From a virus, in IMG/VR virus record IMGVR_UViG_3300039191_000018, positions 1-20,506 of that record: a DNA stretch of 20,506 nucleotides; one strand, given 5' to 3'. The first letter of the stretch is position 1, and each line of letters begins with the position of its first letter. Positions 6,973-15,227 of the stretch are shown here, in pieces. A program made the translations under genes and the position numbers. The notes beneath the pieces are model-generated. The model was not told the origin of the DNA. It ran no database searches and saw only the letters and a list, made by a program, of their open reading frames with translations.

Positions 6973-7029
6973 AGACACCAGTAGAGGGCCGACATCTTAA
7001 ATCGGTACGCCGCCGTGCTGCTGGTGTCT
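6973..7029 (+). ncRNA. Three-way-junction RNA element (candidate)
   Basis: A perfect 9-bp outer stem joins 6973-6981 (AGACACCAG) and 7021-7029 (CTGGTGTCT). Inside are a hairpin CCGA/TCGG (6989-6992 with 7002-7005; loop CATCTTAAA) and a GTACG/CGTGC hairpin (7005-7009 with 7014-7018); these share base 7005, so at the junction one pair must yield. The outline resembles a tRNA without a D-arm and CCA follows the outer stem, but the T-loop consensus is missing and the length is too short for a normal tRNA. It may be a structured leader or a degenerate tRNA-like element. Confidence 0.4.
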
Positions 7030-7120
7030 CCACGAGTGCGTCTAGCTAACCACTCTATCCCACCAAACAAGACAAGAACAACGAACTCACAACCGTGAGG
7101 CCCTCTGCGGAGGATAACCC

Positions 7121-7147
7121 ATGAGACGTGGCGCTGTGAAGTCCTGA
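7121..7147 (+). CDS. Possible 8-codon leader peptide
   Basis: The frame MRRGAVKS-stop is preceded by GGAGG at near-ideal spacing (7109-7113), a stronger ribosome binding site than most genes here. It ends 64 bases before the capsid ATG. It could be a translational leader for the capsid mRNA or a chance occurrence. Confidence 0.3.
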   Translation: MRRGAVKS

Positions 7148-7189
7148 GGTGAACCGCGCAATTCGCGCAAATACCCCTTCAAAACTTCA

Positions 7190-7206
7190 AATCCTAAGAA
7201 AGGATT
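7190..7206 (+). promoter_or_regulatory. Hairpin overlapping the capsid ribosome binding site
   Basis: AATCC (7190-7194) can pair with GGATT (7202-7206) around a TAAGAAA loop, partly burying the AAAGGA ribosome binding site of the capsid gene. The stem is only 5 bp, so any effect on translation would be modest. Confidence 0.35.
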
Positions 7207-7211
7207 ACCCT

Positions 7212-8159
7212 ATGACTGCTTCTAATCCAAGCCGCCTCGGTCAGGCCAATCTTACTGGTACGTCCGACGATCTTTTCCTCAAGGTGTTCTCGGGCGAGGT
7301 TATGTCCTCGTTCAACGCGAACACCGTAATGGCCGACAAGACCCGCGTTCGTAACATCACGAGCGGTAAGTCGGCACAATTCCCTGCCATCGGTCGCATC
7401 GGTGCTGAGTACCACACTCCCGGCGCTGAAATCCTTGGCAGCAACGTCGAACACGGCGAGAAAGTCGTGACCATTGATGACCTTCTGGTCTCCAACAGCT
7501 TCATCGCCAACATTGACGAAGCCAAGAACCACTATGAGGTTCGCTCGGAATACTCTCTGCAGATGGGTGCTGCCCTCGCGCAAACCTATGACCGCTCGCT
7601 GATCTCGTTGGCTGTCAAGACCGCAGCCGCTGCTGACGCTGGTGCCGTTGCTGACCAAGGTACTGCGTACAACACCAACATTGGTGCAACCCCCACAGTC
7701 TCTACCATCGTTGAAGCTATTTACCAAGAAGCTGCTGCCATGGATGAACTGTACCTGCCAGCCGATGATCGCTTTGTGATCGTCTCGCCTTCGACATACT
7801 GGAATCTCGTACAGAGCGACAAGCTGGTTGACCGTGACTTCGGTGACAACGGTTCGTACTCCGCTGGTACTATCATGAAGGTTGCAGGCATGTCCATCGT
7901 GAAGTCGCCCAACCTCGGCATCGACCACACATCGAACACCGCTGAATACCCTGACTTCAACACGAAGTACATGACGGACACGACGGGCGTCTCCGCTCTG
8001 GTCATGCAGCGCACCGCGCTCGCCACCGTCAAGCTGATGGAGCTGGCTTCCGAGAGCGAGTACGACATCCGCCGTCAGGGCACCCTGATGGTCTCCAAGA
8101 TGGCTTGCGGCCACGGCGCTGTCCGTCCCGAAGGTATCCGTACGCTGACCGCCGCCTAA
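7212..8159 (+). CDS. Major capsid protein (T7 gp10-like)
   Basis: Builds the icosahedral head (HK97-type fold). The 315 residues from ATG 7212 begin MTASNPSRLGQ. Blocks shared with T7 gp10A include DLFLKVFSGEV, the SGKSAQFPAIGR segment, EKVVTIDDLL and NHYEVRSEYSLQ, followed by the YDRSLI and LAVKTAAAA region. The C-terminal half carries FVIVSPSTYWNL and the conserved capsid end (REG-type: GAVRPEGIRTL). An in-frame GTG at 7149 would add 21 residues but lacks a properly spaced ribosome binding site, whereas 7212 has AAAGGA 8 bases upstream and matches the family N-terminus. No gp10B-type frameshift product is evident. The long structured leader and downstream terminator suggest separate control and high expression. 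Confidence 0.95.
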   Translation: MTASNPSRLGQANLTGTSDDLFLKVFSGEVMSSFNANTVMADKTRVRNITSGKSAQFPAIGRIGAEYHTPGAEILGSNVEHGEKVVTIDDLLVSNSFIANIDEAKNHYEVRSEYSLQMGAALAQTYDRSLISLAVKTAAAADAGAVADQGTAYNTNIGATPTVSTIVEAIYQEAAAMDELYLPADDRFVIVSPSTYWNLVQSDKLVDRDFGDNGSYSAGTIMKVAGMSIVKSPNLGIDHTSNTAEYPDFNTKYMTDTTGVSALVMQRTALATVKLMELASESEYDIRRQGTLMVSKMACGHGAVRPEGIRTLTAA

Positions 8160-8195
8160 TCCTTCCTGTATGGTAGCGATTACCTAAACGACTAC

Positions 8196-8229
8196 ACCCT
8201 CTCTCGTATCGCACGAGAGGGGGTATTTT
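8196..8229 (+). terminator. Intrinsic terminator after the capsid gene
   Basis: A 12-bp stem (8196-8207 with 8213-8224, one G-T pair) with an ATCGC loop is followed by ATTTT. It lies 37 bases after the capsid stop, the same position as the T-phi terminator after T7 gene 10. It would lower transcription of tail genes relative to capsid. Because tail genes follow directly on the same strand, it is probably leaky. Confidence 0.85.
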
Positions 8230-8254
8230 CAGCCTACCCGAGAAAGGATCGCTG

Positions 8255-8857
8255 ATGGCGTATCTCATTACACCAACGACGGAACTCGAAGCCGTCAATG
8301 AGTGCCTCGAGAACATCGGACAGGCGCCCGTGAATTCAATCTCAGGTGACATCAGTGTAGATGCTCAGATTGCGCTCAACTTTGTACGCAAGGTGAACCG
8401 TGAGCTGCAATCCCGAGGTTGGCACTGGAACACCGATAAGAATTACCCCCTGACGCCTAACAACTATGGGGACATTGTACTCCCGTCTGGCACGATGGCC
8501 GTCCGTAGCTATGGGGAAGACGAGGGGCGAGACGTGGTCCTTCGAGGGCCTGCTCTCTACGACCGTGATAACCGCACATACCGGTTCACTGAGGTTGTGA
8601 AGACTCAGATCACTATTGCCATGACATTCGAAGAACTCCCCGAGACAGCCCGTCGGTACATCTCGTTGAAAGCGGCAAGGGTCTTCCAAAACAGAGTGGA
8701 AGGTCGCGAGGACGGAAGTGACATGCGCGACGAGATGCAGGCCATGGCAATCCTCATGGCTGACGAGCTTCAAAGTGAACGCAACAACGCACTCACTGAT
8801 AACTGGACCACTACTGGCACCATACGTCGCCACCCGTTCGGTTACCTAGAACGATAA
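8255..8857 (+). CDS. Tail tubular protein A / adaptor (T7 gp11-like)
   Basis: Forms the dodecameric gatekeeper ring connecting the portal to the tail nozzle. The 200 residues match T7 gp11 (196) in length and order: an N-terminal ELEAVNECLENIGQAPVNS helix pair, the INxxLQSRGWHWN-type region (here ELQSRGWHWNTD), the YPLTPNN strand, YDRDNRTYRF, and the C-terminal helices (LPETARRYISLKAARVFQ). The ATG has an AAAGGA ribosome binding site and lies about 25 bases past the terminator. Confidence 0.93.
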   Translation: MAYLITPTTELEAVNECLENIGQAPVNSISGDISVDAQIALNFVRKVNRELQSRGWHWNTDKNYPLTPNNYGDIVLPSGTMAVRSYGEDEGRDVVLRGPALYDRDNRTYRFTEVVKTQITIAMTFEELPETARRYISLKAARVFQNRVEGREDGSDMRDEMQAMAILMADELQSERNNALTDNWTTTGTIRRHPFGYLER

Positions 8858-8886
8858 TTAATATCTAAAATGGAGTAATCCCCACC

Positions 8887-11556
8887 ATGGCATTCGTGGC
8901 AAACACGATCCCCAACCTCGTGTCTGGGGTTTCTCAACAGCCATCGTCTTCACGCCTAAAAACATCAGGTGAGCAGATGGTGAACGCGTTCCCCTCAGTG
9001 GTCTCAGGGTTGATCAAGAGACCGCCCTCGGAGTTCGTCCGTGAGCTATCCCCAAACATGGCCGTGAGTGACACCGCAGCGGTCCACATGATTAACCGTG
9101 ACGCAAACGAGAAGTATATCCTCGTGTGTGGCGATGGGGACCTAGAGTTGTATGACGAGGAAGGGACAAAGCAGACCGTATCGTTCCCCTATGGGAAGGA
9201 TTACCTGCCCACCGCCGATATCTGGCGCAAGATGCGCTTTGTCACAGTGGCTGATACCACGTTCATGCTCAACACGGATATTATGGTTCAGGCAACAGAC
9301 ATCCCTGAGGCATCTCCAACCCTAATGACCGTGGGGCAGGTAACCATCAATCAGGTCGTGGACAGCTTCACGTACACCATTACAGTCGATGGGACGACCT
9401 ACGCGGAGTACACATCTGCCACACCGCAGGCTCCGAGCTATGGGCAAGAGGGCGTGCTTATCCAAGAGGGCATCCCCTCAGACACTCTCGTAGACATCGC
9501 TACAGGTCTATTCTTCGACCATGTCGCCCGGGGGTTCGACTCCGCTGAACTAGCGTACAACACGATCACCTTTGATGTCCCTAACGATGCTACCGTCTCA
9601 GGACCCACCTACGTCACCACCAGCACGTCGCAAATACCGGTCACGGGTGTTGGCAGCTTTCGTCAGAACCCGGCACTGAAAGGCTCCGTGTTCATCAAGA
9701 AGGCTGTGGCCGCAGTGAACTATGCGGTCTACGTGGGAGACACCTTGGCTGGATCGACGGCCACAAGCTCCAACACAACTGCAAATACTGCCCTCGAGGG
9801 CACCGCAGAGATCGCTCGAAATCTGGCAGCGGACATGCGGACCAATGGTTTCTTAAGCGCAGAGGCCGTGGGCACAACCGTCACGCTGGACATTGCAGCT
9901 GGAGAGAAGCTCACCGTTCTCGATGAGTTTGGTGGTGGCTCTATGGAAGCCTATACGGACACCATTCAGGCGTTCGATGATCTGCCTCCGAGTGAACTCA
10001 ATGGTCGCTTGGTGAAAATTCAAGGTGACTTGGAGGGAGACGGCAGTAGCTATTGGGTCGAGTTCAAGGATGGTATCTGGACCGAGAGTGTTGGCTATGA
10101 GGCCAAGCGCGGTCTGGACGCGGCAACCATGCCCCACGTCCTCGTGAAGGTAGGGACCAACCAGTTCGAGTTCCGTCAAAACGATTGGAAGGACCGCTTG
10201 GTTGGGGACGAAGATAGTAACCCAGACCCCAGCTTCGTCGGTCAAAAGATCAACAATATGTTTCTTTTCAAAGGTCGCCTAGGTCTTCTGTCAGGTGAGA
10301 ATGTTATCCTGTCTGAAGTGGCAAAACTTGAGAACTTCTATAGAACCACCGTGGTTCAGCTCCTGTCCACAGACTTGATTGATATTGCATCCACGACAGG
10401 CCGAGTTTCAACTCTGTATCACGCAGCGTCGTTCTCTGACGAATTGATCCTCTTCTCGGACAAGCAACAGTTCCGTTTGTCCTCGGCCAACGTCCTATCC
10501 GCTGAAACTGTGGGCATCACCAACTCGACAGGATACCCATGTTCAACTCTGGTCGCCCCTGTGACCGTTGGGTCAAGCGCATATTTCATCGCGGAGGGTG
10601 CCACGAACTCGCTCGCACGGGAAATCTTCATCGACGGTGATCGTGAGACAGTGAGTGGCGAAGACATCGCTGTTCAGGTTCCCAGCTACATTCCCTTGAA
10701 CATTCGAGGGCTGGCCGCATCCACAACGGCTGACGTGTTCTTGGCCCTTTCTGAGGACAAGCCCAACGAACTCTACGTCTACAAGTGGTACATCACGGAG
10801 CGGAAGAAAATCCAATCCGCATGGTGCAAGTGGACCTTCGATGAGAATGTGAACATCGTGGGAATGGGGTTCCTCGAGGGATACCTCTACCTCGTCTACA
10901 AGGTGGGCGATAATGTGCGTATTGACCGTATCTTGATAGAGCCTATTCTCGAAAAGGAACTGTTGCTCGATCACCAGATCACCAAGGCAGACTTCACGTC
11001 GATCACCTACGACGGGACCGCCGACGAGACAACCGTTGTGACCCCCTACTACACCCCTGCGATCCTTGAGTTCTACAAGACCGATGCAGGGGCATTTGCG
11101 CCCTACGACGGTGTTACCAAGTCAGCCGCAAACACCTATGTGATCCCCGGTGACGTAACGGCTAACCAAATCACCGCAGGGATCAACTACGAGTTTCTCT
11201 ATGAGTTCTCAAGTCAGTATCTCCGAGAGAAAGGCAGTGAAGGTGAAAGCCCCATCCAAGATGGGCGGCTACAGCTCCGTTATTTCTCTGTGATCTATAC
11301 CAACACGTCTTACTTCGAGGCTCACGTTACCCCCAAGGGCAGCCAAACGTCGGTATCCGTGTTTAACGGTAGGCTCTTAGGTGACCCTGATAACGTGGTC
11401 GATCTCATTCCAAAGGATACAGGAGAGTTCAAGTTTCCAGTGTTTGCTCAGAATGAGGAAGTGATCATCCAACTGAAATCCAACCAACCCTACCCGGTAT
11501 CCATTGGCTCCGTTGAGTGGACGGCTGTTTATAAGCAAAAGGCTAAGAGAGTATAA
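8887..11556 (+). CDS. Tail tubular protein B / nozzle (T7 gp12-like)
   Basis: Forms the hexameric tail nozzle that the fibres and gp11 ring attach to. The 889 residues are longer than T7 gp12 (794). The start (NTIPNLVSGVSQQPSSSRL) is the strongest family signature, followed by EQMVNAFPSVVSGLIKRPP. Later blocks are VKVGTNQFEF, RLGLLSGENVILSE, ELILFSDKQQFRLS, and the TVGSSAYFIAEG and YKWYITERKKIQSAWCKW region typical of the beta-propeller. The extra length relative to T7 may lie in the region around residues 230-350, rich in Thr/Ala/Gly, perhaps an inserted beta domain. The stop overlaps the next ATG by one base. Confidence 0.93.
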   Translation: MAFVANTIPNLVSGVSQQPSSSRLKTSGEQMVNAFPSVVSGLIKRPPSEFVRELSPNMAVSDTAAVHMINRDANEKYILVCGDGDLELYDEEGTKQTVSFPYGKDYLPTADIWRKMRFVTVADTTFMLNTDIMVQATDIPEASPTLMTVGQVTINQVVDSFTYTITVDGTTYAEYTSATPQAPSYGQEGVLIQEGIPSDTLVDIATGLFFDHVARGFDSAELAYNTITFDVPNDATVSGPTYVTTSTSQIPVTGVGSFRQNPALKGSVFIKKAVAAVNYAVYVGDTLAGSTATSSNTTANTALEGTAEIARNLAADMRTNGFLSAEAVGTTVTLDIAAGEKLTVLDEFGGGSMEAYTDTIQAFDDLPPSELNGRLVKIQGDLEGDGSSYWVEFKDGIWTESVGYEAKRGLDAATMPHVLVKVGTNQFEFRQNDWKDRLVGDEDSNPDPSFVGQKINNMFLFKGRLGLLSGENVILSEVAKLENFYRTTVVQLLSTDLIDIASTTGRVSTLYHAASFSDELILFSDKQQFRLSSANVLSAETVGITNSTGYPCSTLVAPVTVGSSAYFIAEGATNSLAREIFIDGDRETVSGEDIAVQVPSYIPLNIRGLAASTTADVFLALSEDKPNELYVYKWYITERKKIQSAWCKWTFDENVNIVGMGFLEGYLYLVYKVGDNVRIDRILIEPILEKELLLDHQITKADFTSITYDGTADETTVVTPYYTPAILEFYKTDAGAFAPYDGVTKSAANTYVIPGDVTANQITAGINYEFLYEFSSQYLREKGSEGESPIQDGRLQLRYFSVIYTNTSYFEAHVTPKGSQTSVSVFNGRLLGDPDNVVDLIPKDTGEFKFPVFAQNEEVIIQLKSNQPYPVSIGSVEWTAVYKQKAKRV

Positions 11557-12044
11557 TGACCAATAAAGGCTACGTCAGAACTGCAAACAGCGCAGACATC
11601 CCTATTGTCGCTCAAGACATGCGGGATGCTGACGTGGCCGAGGTCCAAGCATACTCAGGGCACACCCCCGAGCAGGCACTCAAGCATGGCCTCACATACC
11701 CCGGTTGCACCACGCGGTCGATATGTCTTCCCAATGGTGTCCCCGTCGGTATATTCGGGGTTGTCCCCACAGATCAGCCTAGGGTCGGCGTCATATGGAT
11801 GCTGGCCTCGAAAGGTATAACTCAAATCCAACGGCAGTTCCTAAGGGAAAGCCGAGGTGAGATCAACGGCCTAATTCGAGGATACGATCTCGTATTCAAT
11901 TTCACAGATGCCCGTAACACTACCCACCACAGGTGGATCAAGTGGGCTGGCTTCACGATTATCAAGAAACACGAGAACTTCGGGAAAGAGCAACGACCGT
12001 TCCTCGAGTTCACCCGCATAGTGGAGAAACAAGAATATGTGTGA
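11556..12044 (+). CDS. Internal virion protein gp13-like (GNAT-like fold)
   Basis: A 162-residue protein in the position of T7 gp13, which is needed for assembly of the internal core and has an acetyltransferase-like (GNAT) fold. Matching features are the start with a short strand and A-D-I-P-x-V-A-x-D-M-R, the GHTPEQALKHGL helix, VPVGIFGVVP (strand pair), VGVIWMLAS, a helix with RQFLRESRGEI, and the end segment HRWIKWAGFTI, which parallels the T7 H-x-x-F-L-K-x-x-G-A. T7 gp13 is 138 residues. No acetyl-CoA P-loop (Q-x-x-G-x-G/A) is seen, so catalysis is doubtful. The start TAATG overlaps the nozzle stop, and the end overlaps the gp14-like gene by 8 bases. Confidence 0.8.
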   Translation: MTNKGYVRTANSADIPIVAQDMRDADVAEVQAYSGHTPEQALKHGLTYPGCTTRSICLPNGVPVGIFGVVPTDQPRVGVIWMLASKGITQIQRQFLRESRGEINGLIRGYDLVFNFTDARNTTHHRWIKWAGFTIIKKHENFGKEQRPFLEFTRIVEKQEYV

Positions 12045-12516
12045 TGCACCCACGATTGCGATGGCTGGTCTCTCCGCAGCGAAGAGCATGTCTGCAATCA
12101 ACGACCAGAATGACGCAGCGGCGGCTAACAGAAGAAACGCCATCATCGCGCAGAATAATAAGATCGAGGAACAAGGTCGCCAATACATCGAGCAGAACCG
12201 TTCGTTGATCCAAGGGGGCTTCGATAGCGTCCTAGCGGGCCGAGCGGCTCAGGCCGACGCTTATACCGCTGCTATCGCCAACGGCGTACAGGGTAACTCG
12301 GTTAAGGCCATGCTCTCCGATCAGCGTATGGCCTCCCAGCGGAACACCCAGCGCACTAATCAAGAGATGTCTAGCCTCTCGGATCAAACCGATGCGAACT
12401 TCAGAAATATCCGTGCTGGTACCCAAGGCAAGATCAACTCAGTGTCCACCACCAGTTTCGGATTGGGGGACGCAGCGAAAGCACTCACCCCTATCGTCCG
12501 TTACGAAATGGAGTAA
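12037..12516 (+). CDS. Internal virion protein gp14-like
   Basis: A 159-residue, alanine/glutamine-rich, mostly helical protein in the position of T7 gp14, which is ejected first and forms a pore in the outer membrane. The start MCDAPTIAMAGLSAAKSM resembles the MC...A-x-x-x-G-A-x-x-A-x-S opening of gp14 and related proteins. The middle has several long amphipathic helices with N-R-x-N-A-I-I-A-Q-N and QGNSVKAMLSDQR. T7 gp14 has 196 residues. The ATG overlaps the gp13-like gene's last codons and has GGAG about 10 bases upstream. It ends 6 bases before the gp15-like gene. Confidence 0.8.
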   Translation: MCDAPTIAMAGLSAAKSMSAINDQNDAAAANRRNAIIAQNNKIEEQGRQYIEQNRSLIQGGFDSVLAGRAAQADAYTAAIANGVQGNSVKAMLSDQRMASQRNTQRTNQEMSSLSDQTDANFRNIRAGTQGKINSVSTTSFGLGDAAKALTPIVRYEME

Positions 12517-12522
12517 CACATA

Positions 12523-14886
12523 ATGGCACCTCGCAATACACGGGTAAATCCCGAAGTCGAAGTCCGAAGCCCAGCGCGTAGTTTCGCTAAGGTCCTCGAC
12601 AATTACTATGCCCCTTCGCGGGATCGCCGGGGTGAACAAGCATTCCAACAGGGCTTGAACGCGTTTGGGGGTCTCCTCGAAGAGAAGGCCAACCGGCTCA
12701 AATCCCAACGTCGCGAAGATGAAACCCAACAGGGCGTCGCAGACGCAATGCGTGAACAAGCTGGTGAGGAAATGAAGGGCGTCAAGACAGGCTCCATCTT
12801 CCGCCAGAACTCATCATTCTACATGGCTGGCCTAAATGAAACCCGTGGTAGAGCCGCAGGACAACGCTTTAAGCCGGAAACTTATCGGGCCTACGAAGAG
12901 TGGCCCGGTAAATATACCGACGATGACGGAACTGCCGTCCGCCAGTGGATGAACGACCGCGTCGCCGTCTTCATTGATAGCCTCGGGGACGACCCGAACA
13001 AGATCGCTGGGGCACTCCCGATCATCAACGAGGTCACTCAAAATCTGGCAGCGCGCCACACTGCGTTCACCAATAAGCGCCTCGAACAGGAAAGCATGGA
13101 CGCGTACGACGAGATCGTAGCGGGTATCTTCAATGATGCCAACTCGGGAGAGTTCGTGAACCCTGAGACAGGGGACCTCGATATGGATAAGGTGTCGGAT
13201 GCCATCTCGAACGAAGCCAATATGATGTATGCCACCGACGGTGCCAAAGCTAATGACCGTGTGGTGGCATCCGCTATTCGTTACGCCAACATACATAACG
13301 ATCCATCCAGCCTCGCGATCTTGGCCTATGCTCATACCAATGGAAAGCTAAAGCTGTCCTTGACTAACCGTGAGCGTATCGCAGATGCCGCTGACTCGGT
13401 CGAGGCTGATATTCAGCGTGAGGCCAACCGGGAGAGCGCCAAAGAAACCAAAGAACGCAAGGTGCGAGAACGCGAAGTCACCTCGGCTTGGTATGAGCAG
13501 TTGCAAGATGATCCCTACACTGACATCACTGCATGGACAATGCAGAACGGCGTCGAAGGTATCCACTTCAAGGCCCTCGAGAGCCTGCAATCAGCAATGA
13601 TGCGAGGTGCTGAGGTTACCGATCCTACGATCACCACACAGAAACGTATCGAATTCGAAGAGGACCTGTATAACGCAAAGACACGAACAGAAAAGATCGA
13701 TGAACTTAAAAACTTCACTGCTGCAAATCCAACGGCCCTGACAGGTAATGAAATCTCCAGATATGTAGATCATTCCTTCAAATCCACTGATGAAGGCTCG
13801 ATCATCAACGATCCCATAATCCGTCGGTTTCGTAAGAGCTTCGGGGATACACTCGGGACATTCTCTGAGGGCAGCAATTACCTCAGCACGGACCAAGCTC
13901 CGTTCATCAAGACCCAAGGCATCGAAGCATATAACAGCTTCTTGGTGAACAACAGTAAGAACGTGGATATGTCGGACCCCTCTGCACTAATGGAACTCCA
14001 TGAGCAAGCAGAAGCGGCTGCCATCAAGGAACTCACCAAGGTGTTCCCCGACCAGATGAGTCGGAAGGCGAAAAGCCAGCCAGAAGCTGGTGAAGTCCTA
14101 GGTGTCCCCGATGAACTGGAAGAACGCCAAGAGGAAGAAGATGCGGCTGCTGCGGAAGAGTTCAGAAGGATGCTCGCGGAGATCGAAGCGGAGACCGAAG
14201 GTGTTCCAGGCGAAGAGACACTAATCGAGCCTACTGACGCTGAACCTGTTGAGATCGATCAACAGGCACTGGAAGAAGAGCCAGCGCCGTTCGATGATCC
14301 CAATACTGATCAGGAATACTCTCCAGTTCGTGAAGGTTTCTATGGCGAGATGATCAACCGATTTACCGATGGTGAGGACACTCGGACAACACTGGAATCT
14401 GCTAACCGTGTCCTTCAGGACAACCCCGATTTTAAAGAGGAAGTTAACCGTTTGGCCACGAAGTACAATGTCCCTCCCAATGCTCTCATGGCGATCATGG
14501 ACTTTGAAACAGGTGGTTCATTTGATCCAGCAGAACCAAACCAAGCAGGGTCCGGTGCAATTGGTTTGATCCAGTTCTTGCCTGAGACAGCCCGAAGCCT
14601 TGGTACAACCAATGCTAAACTGGCTCAGATGTCCAAAATTGAGCAACTCGTGTACGTCGAGAAATACTTTGACCAATTCGGGGACCGCCTCTCAGGGGGC
14701 AACTTGGACGACATCTATATGGCCGTCCTATGGCCCAAAGCAATCGGCAAACCCGATGGCTACGTTCTCTTCCGTCGTGGCACCGAGGCATACGGACAGA
14801 ATTCAGGTCTCGATCACAACGAAGACGGAACCATCACGAAGTACGAAGCGGCCACGGAAGTGAGGCGCACGTACTACGGGTATTAA
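12523..14886 (+). CDS. gp15-like internal virion protein with C-terminal lytic transglycosylase
   Basis: Likely part of the ejected periplasmic DNA channel. The 787 residues compare with 747 in T7 gp15. The N-terminal 480 residues are mostly helical and resemble gp15-type proteins by position and composition (FAKVLDNYYAP, then long charged helices). Residues about 520-600 form an acidic Glu-rich linker. The C-terminal 150 residues are a soluble lytic transglycosylase domain: MAIMDFETGGSFDP with probable catalytic E662, and GAIGLIQF at 678-685 as the second motif. T7 carries this cell-wall hydrolase on gp16 instead. At 764-775 a loop D-H-N-E-D-G-T-I-T-K-Y-E fits the EF-hand calcium pattern at every position. 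The domain would cut peptidoglycan locally so DNA can enter. Confidence 0.88.
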   Translation: MAPRNTRVNPEVEVRSPARSFAKVLDNYYAPSRDRRGEQAFQQGLNAFGGLLEEKANRLKSQRREDETQQGVADAMREQAGEEMKGVKTGSIFRQNSSFYMAGLNETRGRAAGQRFKPETYRAYEEWPGKYTDDDGTAVRQWMNDRVAVFIDSLGDDPNKIAGALPIINEVTQNLAARHTAFTNKRLEQESMDAYDEIVAGIFNDANSGEFVNPETGDLDMDKVSDAISNEANMMYATDGAKANDRVVASAIRYANIHNDPSSLAILAYAHTNGKLKLSLTNRERIADAADSVEADIQREANRESAKETKERKVREREVTSAWYEQLQDDPYTDITAWTMQNGVEGIHFKALESLQSAMMRGAEVTDPTITTQKRIEFEEDLYNAKTRTEKIDELKNFTAANPTALTGNEISRYVDHSFKSTDEGSIINDPIIRRFRKSFGDTLGTFSEGSNYLSTDQAPFIKTQGIEAYNSFLVNNSKNVDMSDPSALMELHEQAEAAAIKELTKVFPDQMSRKAKSQPEAGEVLGVPDELEERQEEEDAAAAEEFRRMLAEIEAETEGVPGEETLIEPTDAEPVEIDQQALEEEPAPFDDPNTDQEYSPVREGFYGEMINRFTDGEDTRTTLESANRVLQDNPDFKEEVNRLATKYNVPPNALMAIMDFETGGSFDPAEPNQAGSGAIGLIQFLPETARSLGTTNAKLAQMSKIEQLVYVEKYFDQFGDRLSGGNLDDIYMAVLWPKAIGKPDGYVLFRRGTEAYGQNSGLDHNEDGTITKYEAATEVRRTYYGY

Positions 14887-14903
14887 ACTAAGGAAACCCA
14901 CAA

Positions 14904-15227
14904 ATGGCAGATTATGAAGGAATCCCACAGCAGGCTGTCGATAGCCTGTTAGCCAACCCTGAGAAAGCAGATGGCTTCGATCAGGTGTTTGGTAAGGGAC
15001 GGGCAGCGGAGGTTCTCGCAGGCCGGGACCCTCAGCCCGAACCTAAGGACAATAAGTCCCCTCAAATGGCAGATTATGAAGAAATCCCACAGCAGGCTGT
15101 TGACAGCCTGTTAGCCAACCCTGAGAAAGCCAGTGGCTTCGATCAGGTGTTTGGTAAGGGACGGGCAGAGGAGGTTCTCGCAAGCCGGGACCCCCAGCCC
15201 GAACCTAAGGCCAAGAAGTCCCCTGAG
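14904..15227 (+). repeat. 162-bp in-frame tandem duplication at the gp16-like start
   Basis: Units 14904-15065 and 15066-15227 match at 149 of 162 bases by hand count, encoding 54-residue modules that differ at 7 positions. Both units begin with ATG GCA GAT TAT GAA. Confidence 0.95.

Larger units (their letters stand above)
6813..7211 (+). other. 399-nt non-coding, hairpin-rich stretch before the capsid gene
   Basis: No credible long gene is found on either strand. The stretch holds overlapping GAGGGA/TCCCTC hairpins near 6834-6866 that exclude each other, and an 11-bp hairpin (6935-6963). It also holds a three-way-junction-like fold (6973-7029), a mini reading frame with a strong ribosome binding site (7121-7147), and a 5-bp hairpin over the capsid ribosome binding site (7190-7206). 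In an otherwise tightly packed phage genome this is the largest gap in the window. It probably carries transcript processing or control signals for the highly expressed capsid gene; a small RNA is possible. Confidence 0.7.

Noticed and set aside
6973-7060. Canonical tRNA gene in the capsid leader (either strand)
   Set aside because: There is an anticodon-like loop and a CCA, but no D-arm, no GGTTCRA-type T-loop and no arm lengths that fit a tRNA. Kept only as a structured element.
7149-7211. Capsid protein starting at GTG 7149
   Set aside because: No properly spaced ribosome binding site, and the extra 21 residues do not match the family; ATG 7212 does.
7194-8114. Long antisense open frame (306 codons) across the capsid gene
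   Set aside because: It mirrors the strongly biased codons of the capsid gene, has no ribosome binding site and resembles no protein.
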